DNA of 64,000 nucleotides, taken from the NCBI GenBank assembly GCA_009733575.1, contig ML769394.1:124001-188000 (forward strand), written 5' to 3'. The notes beneath the pieces were generated by a model, which did no database searches, was not told the DNA's origin, and worked only from the letters and a program-made list of their open reading frames with translations. Shown piece after piece: positions 10,582 to 23,100 of this stretch (position 1 is the first letter of the stretch; every line of letters begins with the position of its first letter). The position numbers and the translations under genes were made by a program. The DNA comes from Gymnopus androsaceus JB14. Its lineage: Eukaryota; Basidiomycota; Agaricomycetes; Agaricales; Omphalotaceae.

Positions 10582-12046
10582 TGCGGCGCCTGTGGTTCTT
10601 CCAACCATGGGTCCCAGCAACACCCTCGCTGATGTTAAGACCATCACACGCTTCAAACCAGAAGCATGGGCGAGACTTCTCAAGGAGACGAATGCTCCTG
10701 AGAAGTTCTCTGAGGTTCTGAAAGGCCTCGCGGAAGGCATTCGTATTGGTGTCAAAAATTTCGTCCTATCCTCCTCCTTCATCCCTCCGAATCATTTCAA
10801 ATCCGAACGAGATGCATCAGTAGTCTGTGCCAAACTTCTAGATGAGATCAACCTTGGTAGAGTATCCAAAGGTTTCAATCCGGCAGTCCTCGAATCGCAG
10901 TTAGGGCATATTTGAACTGCTCCCATCGCTGTAGTTGAACAGCGACCAGGCAAATTCCATCTTGTTATTGACCACTCATTTCCAAAATCAAAGCCTTTCA
11001 TTCCGGAGGAATCCCCTCCTTGTATTCCTATTCCCGCAGATATCACAAATCCTGTACCATCACCCTCTCCACACAGCAATACCACACCTCCAGACCTGCC
11101 CATGAAATTCGCTGTTAACCCGGCAGAAATATCCATGAATGCACTTATTGATTCAGACAACTTCCCGTGCAATTGGGGCACTTTTGCAGACTGTTTCCTC
11201 CTAGTAGCGGAAGCTCCAGAAGGTACGCTGGCCATTCCGGCTTGCAATATGGTACTAACTCAATACTGATATCACCAGGAACTCAAGTGGCAGTTTTCAA
11301 TGTCGACACTGCTTTCAGAAACATCCCGATTCACCCTTCAGCATGGGCTTTCGCTGCGCTCTCCATTGACGGCAAAGTCTTCCTGGATCTATGTCTGAAC
11401 TTCGGTAAACAATGCGCTCCTGGTCTATGGGGCTGGATTGCCGATGCAATGGCATGGATACTGAAGCACTGAGGAGTCAAAGCCCTGCTCAAATGGGTGG
11501 ACGACTTCATCTTCTTCAGATACCCAAAGCGGAAACTCTCCAATGGGACCTTTGAATACTCCTACAACGAATCAATCATCTGGGAGACAGCAGAAATCCT
11601 TGGCTGGCCTTGGGCCCCCAAGAAGTTTATGCCCTTCGCCTTCTCATATCTTTACATCAGCTTTTTCTGGGACCTCGCGAAATGAACCATGGAACTCCCC
11701 GAAGAGAAGAAGTTGAAATACGTTGACCGCATCCTTCCTTGGCTGTCCCTGGAGAAACAAAGCATGGACAATGCTGAGACTCTCATTGGGACGCTCAACC
11801 ATGTATGTCTTGTCGTTCCCGCAGGCCATTCACACCTGGTCAATCTATATCTCCGGCTTCAAAGGCTCGAGAGCACAGTCATTTTCACATCACTCCATCC
11901 CATCAAAACTATGCAATGATCTCCAATGGTGGCATGATTACCTGAGAAGACCGTTTGTCGGCTTGGACATCATCAAGCTCCCACCAATGTCAGACATCAA
12001 ACTCTTTGTCAATGCATCCACAGGCTGGGGCATTGGCAGCTGATTC
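10571..12046 (+). pseudogene. DIRS-like Pol: reverse transcriptase and start of RNase H
   Basis: The ATG at 10571 overlaps the end of Gag. The frame reads a linker, then GKFHLVIDHSFPKS, an intron of 56 nt (11223-11278, GTACGC to ACCAG with a TACTAAC branch site), then FNVDTAFRNIPIHPSAWAFA and the catalytic KWVDDFIFFR motif of the DIRS clade. TGA codons at 10913-10915, 11470-11472 and 11683-11685 interrupt it, each where Arg fits (LGHI-x-TAPIAV, LKH-x-GVKALL, LAK-x-TMEL). The RNase H begins with LFVNASTGWGIG and is cut by the KDZ transposon; its remainder is at 23985. The product would copy element RNA into circular DNA for the recombinase. Confidence 0.8.
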
Positions 12047-12057
12047 TGCCAGCTTAA

Positions 12058-12860
12058 TGCAAAAGATTACGATAAGTGTCGTGGGCCGTTTTGCAAAAGA
12101 TCACGATAACTTATGAGACTCATTGGGAATGGCTTCGGGGTGTTGCTGCTGGTGTTTTGGCACCATGGCAGACTTGCTCTTTTGCCAAATATTTGTTAAA
12201 TGCCTTTTGCACCCATAAAATCAGTATTATTATTTCACCAAATATTTATTGAATATATTTTCTGTATAGTATTATAATAAAAGGTGTTATTCTTTTGCCA
12301 GATATTTGTTAAATGTGCTTTAAGCTTGAATATTTGGATAAAATGGATTACCTGGGCACCTATGATCCTTCTGATATTTATTTGCCAAATATTTGTGGAT
12401 TCCAAAGCGAAATCAATTATTTGGGCGTCTATGATCCCTCATAGTTTCATTTGCCAAATATTTGGTGAAACACCAAAACTATTCAGAAAGCATAGTGGGT
12501 GCCTAATGTACTAGGTCTGACAATATTTACCAAATATTTTGTGAAAACAATCAAAAACTGTAATGAGCATCTAATGTACTACAGTGGCTGCGGAGATTGA
12601 TGTCACCCCATGTGACCTACTGAATGGCCTACTGAATAGGCTACTAAATTGGGGGGGTGATATCAATTTTTGCAGCCACTGTAGGCTTAACAATGTTTGC
12701 CAAATATTTTTTGAAACCATTCAGAAAGCACTGCAGGTGCCTAATATACTAGGTCTGACAATATTTACCAAATATTTAGTGAAAGTGTGGAAATTTATCA
12801 AACAAACTTTTGAAATATGAAGTACCACAGTATGCAAATCTTTGCCAAATATTTGACAAA
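12058..12860 (+). repeat. left terminal inverted repeat of the KDZ element with an array of CAAATATTTG sites
   Basis: About nine copies of a palindromic core close to CCAAATATTTGG occur here (near 12185, 12239, 12297, 12385, 12454, 12528, 12697, 12767 and 12844). They are spaced roughly 55-90 bp apart except around the 100-bp MITE. Matching copies lie in the right repeat. A palindrome repeated in both subterminal regions is the expected form of a transposase-binding array. A few further variants lie near intron borders inside the element (for example 14510 and 16845). Confidence 0.75.
12582..12681. mobile_element. 100-bp MITE inside the KDZ left repeat
   Basis: The ends are inverted copies: CAGTGGCTGCGGAGATTGAT at the left and, reverse-complemented, CAGTGGCTGCAAAAATTGAT at the right, with similarity reaching about 28-30 bp. 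TA flanks both sides (12580-12581 and 12682-12683). It interrupts the subterminal array and is absent from the right repeat. Its ends resemble those of the 244-bp MITE at 27786 (CAGTGACGGCAACTATTGAT), so the two probably share a transposase source. Confidence 0.85.
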
Positions 12861-12876
12861 AAAAAGAGAACAAAAA

Positions 12877-15800
12877 TTATAAAGTATCATCTCCATCTTC
12901 ATCATCATTGACATCCTGCTCCCCATCATTATTGCCTTCTAAGTCAGAACCTCCTAGCTCATCATCTGACTCATCTCCATGCATATGCACATCTGTGGAT
13001 GTAGATAATGATGAACCTATGTTTACCATGCTTTCCAAGTTACTTCCAATTAAGTAGCGTGCCCAGAGCACTCGGAAATTATCTGCAACAATTTGGCATA
13101 CTGCAGCCTGTTTATGAGCATAGGCTATAGCACCTTCAGCATGTTCACCAGAAAACTGTGGAACCACTGTCCGTCTCTCCCATTCTTTTGCTCGATATTC
13201 CAAGCTGCCCAAACAATAGCTCATTTCAGCTTGAACAAGCTGGACCTGCTCACGCCATCGACGAACATGTGCATATGCCTTGCAAAATTCAACCCAAAGT
13301 CCTAAAAATCCAGAGGTTAAAAATATTTTGCAAAATAAACTCACTCACCATCAAAAAGAGCCTCATCCATCAATTTGCCACTGGCATCACCAGCCATCCA
13401 GATCCAGGACATGAGCTGTGTGCTTGAACCAGCTCCAGGGATACCCTGAATCTGACCATCTTGATTTACCTGTGCTGCCTCTTTCCTTCGACTCTTCATT
13501 GCTCGCTGTTTCTTCTTCTTTTCCTCTTCCTCATCACCCATCATTCTCACATCTTGGAGTTTGAGCTTCCGCCATCCTGCAGCCTCCTCCCCAACAAGAG
13601 CAACCTTAGCAAACCATGCTCTACACCAGGATGCAGCATCAAGATCAATTTTCCTCTGCTGGTTATTGAGTAGAGTGTGGGACCTCAATGTGTTCATCTG
13701 CTTCCGAGAATTGATGTTTTAAATGTGTACAACTGGCATTTGACCAGAAGGGCATGTCGGAGCGAATGGAGGCTACTGCTACACTGTGCATCACGATAGC
13801 TGAGCTCATGTGATACCAGAGTAGGGTTGCAAAAATTGGTGGGAAGTTCAGATGGAAACATCAGGATAATATCCTCTGCTTCTGGTGGTGAGAGTGGTTC
13901 ACCGTGAATATCAACTGTTGGTACAGTTGTAGCAAGAATTTGAAACACAAGAGGACAGTGGACATGCTGTAGAGCTTGTACACAGTTTACCTGCCATTCA
14001 ATTCTTGTACGCCTATCTGCAAAATTAGCATTTTGGGCAGTTGTTGGTGAATGGGCTTTTTTGATGTCAAAAGATAGCTGGCGCCTGAAATAACCATGAG
14101 AAAAGCTTCACATAAATGTAGAGCTACCCACTGTTGCTCCTCTACTTCAAAAAGCAGGTAGATATATTGAGCAGGAGTTGTTTGCTTTGATTTCAGTTCA
14201 TCTTCCTCCTCCTCCTCCTGGCTTTCCCGAGCTTCAGATTTCTCTTCCTTGGCTAGCTCTAAACGGATATCTTGAAGTGTTGGTCCTGAAGAATGATCTA
14301 AGGAAATTGAATGGGTCAAAATGAAAGACGGACCTGATTTTGGCAAAGAAAATGGATTCTCAGTAGATCACCCATGCTCAAAGTTCTCTACCAATTTCTT
14401 CCATGCTTCAACTTCCTGAGGTTGGTTGGCCTGGAATGTGTTGAAAGAGTCCTCCTGGTCTGAAAGCTCCTTCAAAGCTCTGTCTAGCCGTTTACGTAGA
14501 ATAACACCTAAATATTTTGCAAAAAATTAAATGTTTTGCAAAACATCTGATACGGTAAACATACCTTGCAAAATGTTCTTCCACCAATTCCAATTATGCC
14601 AGTAGTCTTCAATGGTATTCTGCCGGCTCCCTGGACCCATTTCACATGTACTGGTGCCCAGAAGACCACTACCAGACCATATATGCTCGATTCCCTCCAT
14701 GTCGCTCATTGCAGCACCAAGCGTATAGAGGAGGTTGAAATAATCTTGACAACTGAGGAGGTGACCAAGGATGTGGAGCTTAGGGATAACAAAGACAATG
14801 ATTCGGCGAACAACGGTGAGACGAACAAGTGGCGGCAAATTTTTTATACATTCTGCTAGCTTTTTGAACCACTGGCAGATAATGTCGTAGGAGAGAAGTA
14901 TCCACAAAAGTAGATGGACATGTCACATTGTTGAGGCCCAAATGTAATCAATATTTCCATACCTGTAAATTCGTTACATGACAGCCTTTTCAAAGCACTA
15001 TACAAACTTACCGTTCACCCTTCTGCAGATCACCAACTCCATTAGGCATCACAATTTCATGGCGACCACAGGTGGCCATCCCGACACCAGTTGTGCTACA
15101 CCCTTTCGAATATTTGGTATTTGCAAAGTCCATAGCTGCTAGTCCAGTACAAGTACAGATCTGTAAGTTGTATTAGCTCAAAATGTTGTAGATTTAGAAG
15201 ATAACTGACCTCATCTTGGTCCTGCATCTTCTCGCAATACTCCCAATACAGCCCTGATTCAACAAAGTAGCTTCCACCATCACACATGGGTGGATCAGTG
15301 CTCCAGCTTCTGGCATGTCTTCTTTTTAGGCAGAAGCATACATCAATTGCGAAAAAAGATACAATATAAAAACCTGAAGTAAATATTTGGTGAATATTTC
15401 ATTGCATAGAGCAAACGTACCTATCATCAGGTGAAGCATTCTCCCAGCCCTCCGGTAGGTTAACACCCGGGGAAGGACATGCAATACATTTAACTGCAAG
15501 CTCTCCTGGCTGAGTCTCAGCTACCTTCCTTATGCCATCATTCCCTCTTCCTGCCCTTTTCAGCTCCTTGAGATGCCTCCATTGGCAGGCCAAACGAAGA
15601 AACGAAAGATACCGGGACTTGTACTGAATTCCTTTGTACTGATTTCGGACAGGCTGTTGATCAAATGTTATAAACAGCTCAGCCGTTCAAAAATCAGCAA
15701 CATACTGTGTATTGTCTGCCCCCTAAATTATCGGTTAGCTTCTCCAAGGTCGTATAAAAGTCATACGCGGTAGTCTTTCCACGATGTGAAAGCATGTGGA

Positions 15801-16754
15801 AGAGTTCAAGAACACGGAAGGTGCAAGCAGTTTTGGGACGATCCAACGTTGCAGGTAACCATTCATTGAACATTAGCTGCTCCCAGCGCTCCTTGGCAAA
15901 ACTAACGGAACAGCTGCAGAAGTCTACGTTGACGGAATGGATTTTATTAAGGTGAATAACTGTAAAATCCACAGGACCAGGCTCGGGTCGAAGGCAACAG
16001 GATCCATCGGGATGACCAAGCTGAACGCGAAAGGCCAAGCTCACGTAGCGAGGCATCTTCAAAAAATTTGCCATTCCATCTCTAAAATATTTCATAAATT
16101 TCAGTGAAAAAGCAAAAGGTTGTTCCATACTTTGATATTGTCAAGTGGCTTTTCAGCATGGAGCTTGACACAACAGGATGAACAGACCATTCTCCTAGAG
16201 AAACAATCTTCACAAATGTATTCAGCCTTTCCAGGAGAACTAGTATGACAGCAAGGGCAATCATCCAGGCTAGAGGTACGGGCTTCGATGGTAACGAACA
16301 TCCAAAGAGCATCATCATGCTTTCCCATCCAGGTGAGCAGCGGATGGTCCTAGATTCAAATCAGCCATTAAACAAACAAAACAGAATTGAACGGACGCAC
16401 TGATTTCTCGCGTCCAACTCTCTCCACAGGCCCCTTCCTTTTTTCAGACACATGAAGCTCATCCTCATCATAACGCAGGGGCTCCATAACTTCAGGAATT
16501 TCAGCAGATGAGGGGGAATCGTTAACAGAGTCCCTTTGTAGAGATGCAACTGCTACGGGTGTTTCTGTTTGAGAAATCCTCCGCCTGTCCTCCGAGAGTG
16601 ATTCAGAACGAATAACAGCTGACTTGCCAGCTGAAGCTTGAGGAGCAGACATGCCAAAGTCTGAAAAGGTAAGGCCTGCCAAAGGATTGTTGCTGTTGAG
16701 CTTCTTTCGTTTGTGACCATTCACCTGTGCGTTGAATGCGCGTGTATTGGCCAT
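12877..16754 (-). pseudogene. KDZ transposase with CxC2 cysteine cluster
   Basis: A multi-exon minus-strand gene starts MANTRAFNAQVNGHKRKK (16754) and ends GDDTL (12877). N-terminal region: basic and Ser-rich. Next is the CxC2 zinc domain (CPCCHTSS, YICEDCFSRRMVCSSCCVKL, about 16270-16150). It continues as GHPDGSCCLRPEPG and CSVSFAKERWEQL, then WRHLKELKRAGRG and CIACPSPGVNLPEGWENASP. The catalytic core has LSYDIICQWF, IPKLHILGHLLS and a late segment with EGIEHIW and CEMGPGSRQNTIEDYWHNWN. The C-terminus is Glu/Asp-rich after WARYLIGSNLE. It would cut and paste the element at the inverted repeats. In-frame TGA at 14923-14925 and 14367-14369 (Arg likely at the first) suggest this copy is inactive. 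Confidence 0.85.
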
Positions 16755-16962
16755 AGCGTTATTAAGGAAGCTGTTTAAGCGCTTATAATTGAATGTTTTG
16801 GAAAACATTCAATCATCATGATCGTAACTGAAGGAGCGCTTAATTGCAATATTTGGCAAATGTTTGATCATTGTGATCATTTATATTTGGAAAACATTCA
16901 AAAGGTGTAGGACAGGAGAAACGGCAGATAGCTTGAGTGAATATAGAATATAGATATGAGAA

Positions 16963-17671
16963 CTAAGCTGTTCCCTTGGCTCTCTTCTGCTGGCATTGAG
17001 CCTTCATAGATACAGCGATGCTCCTCACCAAGTCCAGGTAGCTCATGCCCTCATCACCATTTTCTTCTATCCGAACATTACGCTTCAGAGTCTCTCGGTC
17101 TCCACGTTCCTTTGACAGAGCCAATGCTTCCTTTGTCCTCCTAGGTACAAACTTTGCATCGTAGGTATCAAGACCATTAATCCTGATATAATTCCTGTAT
17201 TGTTGTATAAGCTACTGTAGCATTGAAGATGAAAGATGCGACTGACTTGACATATTTATCATTGGCTTTACGACGAATCGTTTCTTGGTTCCTGAAACAA
17301 TCTCTCAATACAAAGCTACAATAGAACTTTCCAAGATAACATACCTTTTGTAGTAAGAAGCAGCAGTTTTCTTGCGAGCAGCCTTTCAATGTAAAACTTC
17401 ATCATCATTGAGTTGAACAGCACTGTATAAGTGAATTCGTTCAAAGAATCAGCAGAGAATAAAGAACAAAAACAAACGGTTCATGTTCTAAGGTATTAGC
17501 GTTATGCTTGGCTTTTTGTCTGAGGAAGGAATATGAGAGAAAGCTGAATAAATTGAACTGCACACACCTGAGCCGGTAACGCTGAGATGCAAGTCTCAAC
17601 TGTTCACGCCGCTTAGTAGCTTGTTCCTCCTCAGTAGTGACATTAGTTTTTATTGATTTAAGCCGGACCAT
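16963..17671 (-). pseudogene. small basic protein carried by the KDZ element
   Basis: A short gene starts MVRLKSIKTNVTTEEEQATK (17671) and can be spliced over three to four exons (GT-AG introns near 17575-17515, 17480-17410, 17355-17290 and 17220-17175). It reads AARKKTAASYYKR, NQETIRRKANDKYVK and ends with VRSIAVSMKAQCQQKR before the stop at 16963. The Arg/Lys-rich pattern with regular Tyr/Ala spacing recalls short basic helices seen in many basidiomycete transposon proteins and might bind DNA. I do not recognise a named family. One in-frame TGA (about 17385, LH-x-KAARK) fits a lost Arg codon. Confidence 0.5.
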
Positions 17672-18110
17672 TGTTTTTTAGTGAAAGATGTTGAAAAGAC
17701 AGAAACGAGAAAGGTTTTTAGGTAGAGATGATTTTGGTCTGAACACAAGTTTCGGAATGATCCCAGATCAAACCTATGAACGAAGCTGATACCAAAGATT
17801 TTTTAATAGCTAGCTTCACAGTACTCTGTTCCACATTAAATTTGTGGTGGACCATCTTTATAGTACATAGATTAAGGTTATCTACTATTTTCATGTTAAA
17901 TATACACCGTTGCATATGAATCTGGTGTTTGAAGATGTTTTCCTTATTTTATGACATCGTCATCATAAACTCAGAACCAACAAAAGTGTGCTATACAGTT
18001 TCTGCACCTCAATCCATTGCTTAAACAAAATATAGTGTTCACAAGCTTCTGCTTGTTCACATGTAAATAGCAAAAAACCAAATATTATTGAGCTACTGTT
18101 GGTACATAAG
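17672..18110. other. spacer between the small basic gene and the TET/JBP gene
   Basis: AT-rich sequence with no convincing ORF. Both flanking genes are on the minus strand, so it should hold the promoter of the basic-protein gene (next to 17671) and the 3' end of the TET/JBP transcript (next to 18111). I see no repeat or structured element in it. Confidence 0.5.
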
Positions 18111-19931
18111 CTAAACACCTTTCCAATTCCCTGCTTGGATGTCGGCCCAACGAGAAAACATACGCAGCCTGCTACCCCAACGATTCCCTCTCTCGGTTTT
18201 ACGCCTGCTTAATTGTTCCGCATTGGCTGTTCGGTCGAAGTCCGCGTCGCTCATGAACCCGTTCTCCACCCAACGGAAAAGGCCAGCAGATGAGTATTGA
18301 ACCAACAAAAAACGTTCCTCGTGGGCAGCGATGGGGACGTTCGAATGGACAAGGAGCGCGGAAGGGATAAGAATGGTGGCGCCGGGAGGAAACCGAATGA
18401 AAAGACCCAGGTCCCATAGGATTAGATGGCCACCGCGGTCAGGGTCAAAGTTGCCCAACGCAGTGATGGCACACCAGCCAAAGCAAAGGTTGGCAGGGTC
18501 AACGTGAGGGTAGGATATTGAAAAAGGGCCAAAGTTTACCGTGCAAGCTGCCCATGCACTGTTCTTGAAGAGCCGCCTAAGCCTCGGGTTCCAGCTAAAC
18601 AGGGAGTCTAGCGTGCTTTTGCTATAGTCATAGCATTGAAAAGCATATGCCATAAAAAGACCTAGAGCAAAGATAAGCTGAGGGAGGGTATTCGGGAGGT
18701 GAACAGCTCACAGTTGGCGAAGCCAGCGATCCGCGCAAAGGCCAGCGTCCCCAACAGCGTCGTCATTACCAAGAGTGCCGTTTGGCTGCTTTGCTTAAGG
18801 TTGCCTGGTCTCTGCACCACTTATTTAGCACGATCTTCCGAAGGATAGAGATGACGGACTGACCTTGGCACCTCCGCCAAAGCTAACACCAATTGCCACG
18901 GCGGGTGCATCCATGCGACGGTGGTTTGCTTGCTTCTCGGTGAACGAGAGCATGCTCCGAGCGTTTCGACAGGCGTTGCTAGCCTCTTCGTTGACCTTGG
19001 GCCAATCGGTTCCATGAGGAGAGCCTCCCAAAACACCTGCAACGTAGCCATCCGAGTCAAGCAGGGCGCAGGGGTTTCTATGGAATGAGTTGAGTTAATA
19101 CAGACCGTTAAACTAAAAGAATGCGATGTACTCGGCGTTCCACTTAACCTCCTTCAAGCCTTGTGCTTCGAGCTCCGCAACGCTGTCGTGTACGCGCTCG
19201 AAAGCCTGCTTCTTCCCGCTGTAACCCCCCGAGCTGATCTGCGCGTCGTTCTCCAATGAGAAATCCTCCGTTTGCAAGGTTTCGGACCCTCAACAGCGTT
19301 GCTGGGCCGTTTCAGACAGCGTGCGGTCCGTTCCTGGAATCGCAGCTCGCTTCTGGGCTCGCTTTGCCCGGTTTTTGGCGTCTTTGTGGGTGTTTTTTGC
19401 GGTCTTGGTGCGCTGAGGACCGGATTCAGCGACCCGGGGTAGAGTTTGGAGAGGTAGGGATGAAGAGAAAGGATTGGGAGGGGGTTGTGGGGCGTTAGAG
19501 GCCGGGGATCCCTCCGGAACATTGTTGTCGATCTCGGGGTTATCCTGGAGGTCGTCGGACTCCGTTTTGGTCTCGGATTCTCGGATTCGTTCCTCCAAAC
19601 GTTCTTTGAGGTGAAAAGGACAGTTTGGTGGGATAGTTTCGACGGTCGAGGCCTTGATCTCGTCCCAGGGTGAGAAGGTGCCACCGGAGCGAGTTGCTGG
19701 GGAGAAAAGAGCGTTAGATGGATGGCTGCGCGGATTTATATTAAATAAAAACAAAAAAGCAAAAAAAAAGAGACGTTGGTTGCTTGGCTCCGAAGTCTGG
19801 ACCCTCGTAACCGAGAAGAAGAGCAAATCGGGGGTCGAAGGATGGGCGATTGGCTCCGGAGTAGGACCCTCATGCATATGAATAGAAAACAAAATAAAGA
19901 AAAAGAAAAAGAAAGGAGAAGACTCACGCAT
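18111..19931 (-). pseudogene. TET/JBP-family 2-oxoglutarate/Fe(II) dioxygenase carried by the KDZ transposon
   Basis: Members of this family oxidise 5-methylcytosine or thymine in DNA. The gene starts at ATG 19931 (spliced MPTRSGGTFSPWDEIK), with a Glu/Lys-rich N-terminal segment and GT-AG introns near 19928-19693, 19135-19080, 18865-18812 and 18712-18664. A middle domain reads ETPCALLDSDGYVAGVLGGS and AVAIGVSFGGGAK. The double-stranded beta-helix keeps the iron and cosubstrate residues: HVDPANLCFGWCAIT (HxD, near 18506), GGHLILWDLGLFIRFPPGAT, SALLVHSNVP (distal His), EERFLLVQYSSAG (Arg) and RWVENGF. An in-frame TGA at 19290-19292 (QQRC-x-GSETL) probably replaces an Arg codon, so this copy looks nonsense-mutated although its catalytic core is intact. 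It diverges from the plus-strand ORF across about 200 bp. Confidence 0.78.
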
Positions 19932-20135
19932 GCTGGTCAAGGTTGAGAAGAGAGATGAGGTTGGGACAGAGGTTGGTTGGTTGCGATCAACGGTTTCTGA
20001 TCACGACGCTGTGACCTGCTGTGACCCCACGCGTTCCGGGCCGGAAATAGAATGTTTCTCAAACGTTCAAGTTCGAAACTCGCCACTCAAGCTCAAAAAC
20101 CTTTTCGAAAATATTTTTAAAATTTTACTTGCGTT

Positions 20136-23100
20136 ATGCCTCGATACACGGACAAGACCAAAACCCAGCCAGCTGAACGGACCAGGAAGCAACCTTCCTC
20201 CCGATCCACTTCTAAAGGCAGCAAATCAAAACCGGAAACAGGCAGAAAACGAGGGAACCAGGGAAACTTCCACGGAATACCATTGAAGTTTCTTGATTCC
20301 TGGTTCCCTGGTTATATGGCTGCCTCTGGCAAGAAGAAACCTTTTGAGTTGGAATTTTTCAATGCCTGGGACCAGAAGTTTCCTCCGTTGCCCTTGAAGG
20401 CCGCGTCTGCTCCTTTCGAAACCGTTGGATTCTCTGGTAGATGGCTACGGTTCTGAATCGGAGGAATCGGAGGAAGAGGCTGATGATCCTCATGTTCATT
20501 TTGCACGCACGGTTTCCAGAGCGGTGGGTTTTTAACTAATTTATTTTTCATGGCCCCTGATTTTATGGCCCCTAATTAATTTTTTAGGTTCTTAAGTGTT
20601 GGTTCTCAACTCGAATGACCAAGGATTGCAGCACGGACAAAAACCCTTTCGACAAGTTCCTTGCCCAGCTCAACACGCAAAGTGGCTCCCCCCACCAGCT
20701 GCCGATCAAGAAATTCTACATGAAATTCTCTGATTCGGCGCAGGAGGTGGAAGCTGAGTACCAGAGGTGTTTTGGGAAGGTGAACAAAGATGCAAAGAAT
20801 GTCGACAAGGGAGGGATGGATGTTGATCGCGAGGTGAACGAAGATGCAACATGGACGTTGGCAAGGGAAAGGAGGCTGGGGCCAGTTCTGAAAAGACGGG
20901 TGATGAGGAGGGAGCAATGGTTGGTGATGGTGATGGCGAAAGCACTGCTGATCCTGAGGGTAGTGATGAGGAGGAGGATGAGGACAATGATGAGGACGGT
21001 GATGAGGAGGACAATGCCAAAAACTTTGCCCTCTCCCGTTGTGTGACCATTGCTAAGGAGCTTTTTGCAAAGAAGTCTCCTGAGGCCCAGGCTGCAGTTC
21101 AGATGGAGGCACAGGAGTATCACGACTTGCGTCAATCTGCTTACGAACGGCACTTTCAGGAGAGGATTGGTACAGTGCTGACCTTCTACCTGAGTACATT
21201 CCTTCCTTTGTTTGCTTGGCCTATATATTGATTATTTTTTAGATGCCGCAAAAATGCTAGCACCTTCGCTCAACTTTTGGCAGATAGCTACAGTGCTATG
21301 ATCAAGGGGATTGTTTCCATTTCGGTTGTTGGTCTAGATGAGCCGGATGCTCCTGGAGAAGAACCAGGACTTTTCCTGCACCAGTGAGTGTTTTCTGAGT
21401 CATCAAGGTGTTCTTGTTGCTCAGTTTTTTGAAGCGTCATGTCCAAGAACGCTCCTCGCAAATTTACAGATTGGAACCCGTCGAGCTTCAGGGATGAGCA
21501 TATGGGCTCTCTCTTCTTGTTTCGCTTTGGATATTTATAGGATCCAGCAGGGTATGCTTTTCTTTTCTTGTCTTTTTGTTATTATTTTTTGCAAAATATT
21601 CTTGAATCCTCAATCTTTTGCAAAACATTTTATTAACTGTGGTATTTTTAGGAGAGAACATCAACCAACCTTCCAGCAACTCAGCAGTGCCCCGGGCTGC
21701 TCAAGACATGCTCAATGACCCTGGCATGCTGTTGTTCAATGATAGCGATGCACCGACGGACAAAAGCAAGCTGCCTGCTGAAGGAGAGAAAAAGGGGAAG
21801 GAGAAAGAGAAACTGAAGAAGAATGGGAAGGGAAAGAAATGTAGCAGGGACTCGGAGAGTGAAGCGAGTGATGAAGAAGAGGCGCCAAAGGCTGCCAGCA
21901 ATTCTCGCTGTCGTTCATCACACTTGAAGATCACGAAACCTGCAGCTGTCTTGGAAGAAATGGATGTAGATTGGGCAGATGGTCGAGATGGTTGAGATCG
22001 GGTTTTGATTGCGGGGATGAGAGCTCACTTGGCTAGCTCATCTACACCCAAGCGTAGGAAACTCCAGGAAGCATTGAATGGGATGGAGGATCCTGATTTC
22101 TGCATGGCGAACATCTTGGCTGGGCCAGATGCTTCCGCCACAGGCTCTTCTTCTGATGCCTCTGGATCTGCTCCCGCACCTGCAACTCCAGCTGAATCGA
22201 CTCCCATGCCTGATGCTCCTGCTGCATCTGAACCAGCTCCTGCTACAGCTGCTGAATTGACTCTCGCTCCTGTGGCCCCTGTTGCCTCCGAATCCACTCC
22301 CGCTGCTAAGGCCATGGAGCTAACTCCTACGCCTGCTGCTGCCACTTTTACAGCCATGGAGTTGACTCCTACGCGGAGGCTACGCCTGTTGCTCCTGCTG
22401 CATCTGAACCAGTTCATGCTAGAGCTGCGGAATCGACTCCTGATCCCATGACCCCTGTTGCATCCAGGCCTACTCCTGCTGCTACAGCCAGTAGAGCTGA
22501 CTCCTACGCCTGCTGCCCCTGTTGCTCCTGCTGCTGACCCTGCTTCTACTGATGCAGATCATGCTGGCGTGACGACTACCCCTGAAGGTGGACCTAACTG
22601 TCTCCCCGCTACTGCAAGGCTCCATCCTGGTTCCACTGCCAAGCCTGCCAATCTTCCTCCTCGACTTAAACCCAAGCCAAAGCATCCCGCTGCTGCTACT
22701 CCCAAATTCCCTGATTCTGGGCCTGAGTTCTACGACCATTACAGGAAGTACTTGCTTTCAGAGATGCAGGACGAGCCGCTTTGGGTACAAGCGGTGGATG
22801 CTTGGTACAGTTTTGAGAAATCCCGAGGCTTTCCTGCAAAGGGCAAAGGTAGAGATCTTATTGCCACTGATGAACGTCCTTCTGCAGTGACAGCCTGGGT
22901 AAGGAATGGTCGCAAAAAGGATCCTCTCGAGATGGAGGATGGTGCTGTTCATCGGAAGTCCCTTCTGGACTGGTGGGATGCTCTGCAACCAGAGTGGCAT
23001 AAACAAGGGGAGAAGTATGACGGGGCGAATGGGCACGACTGGGGCTCCTTGAAAGCTGATGGACAAAATGGCTTGTTGTCTGTTCTAGCCTGCATGTTGT

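Noticed and set aside
12182..12860. CRISPR-like array because of regularly spaced CAAATATTTG repeats
   Set aside because: The repeats are short and palindromic, spacing is irregular, the same array is mirrored in the other terminal repeat, and the genome is eukaryotic. They are subterminal transposon repeats.
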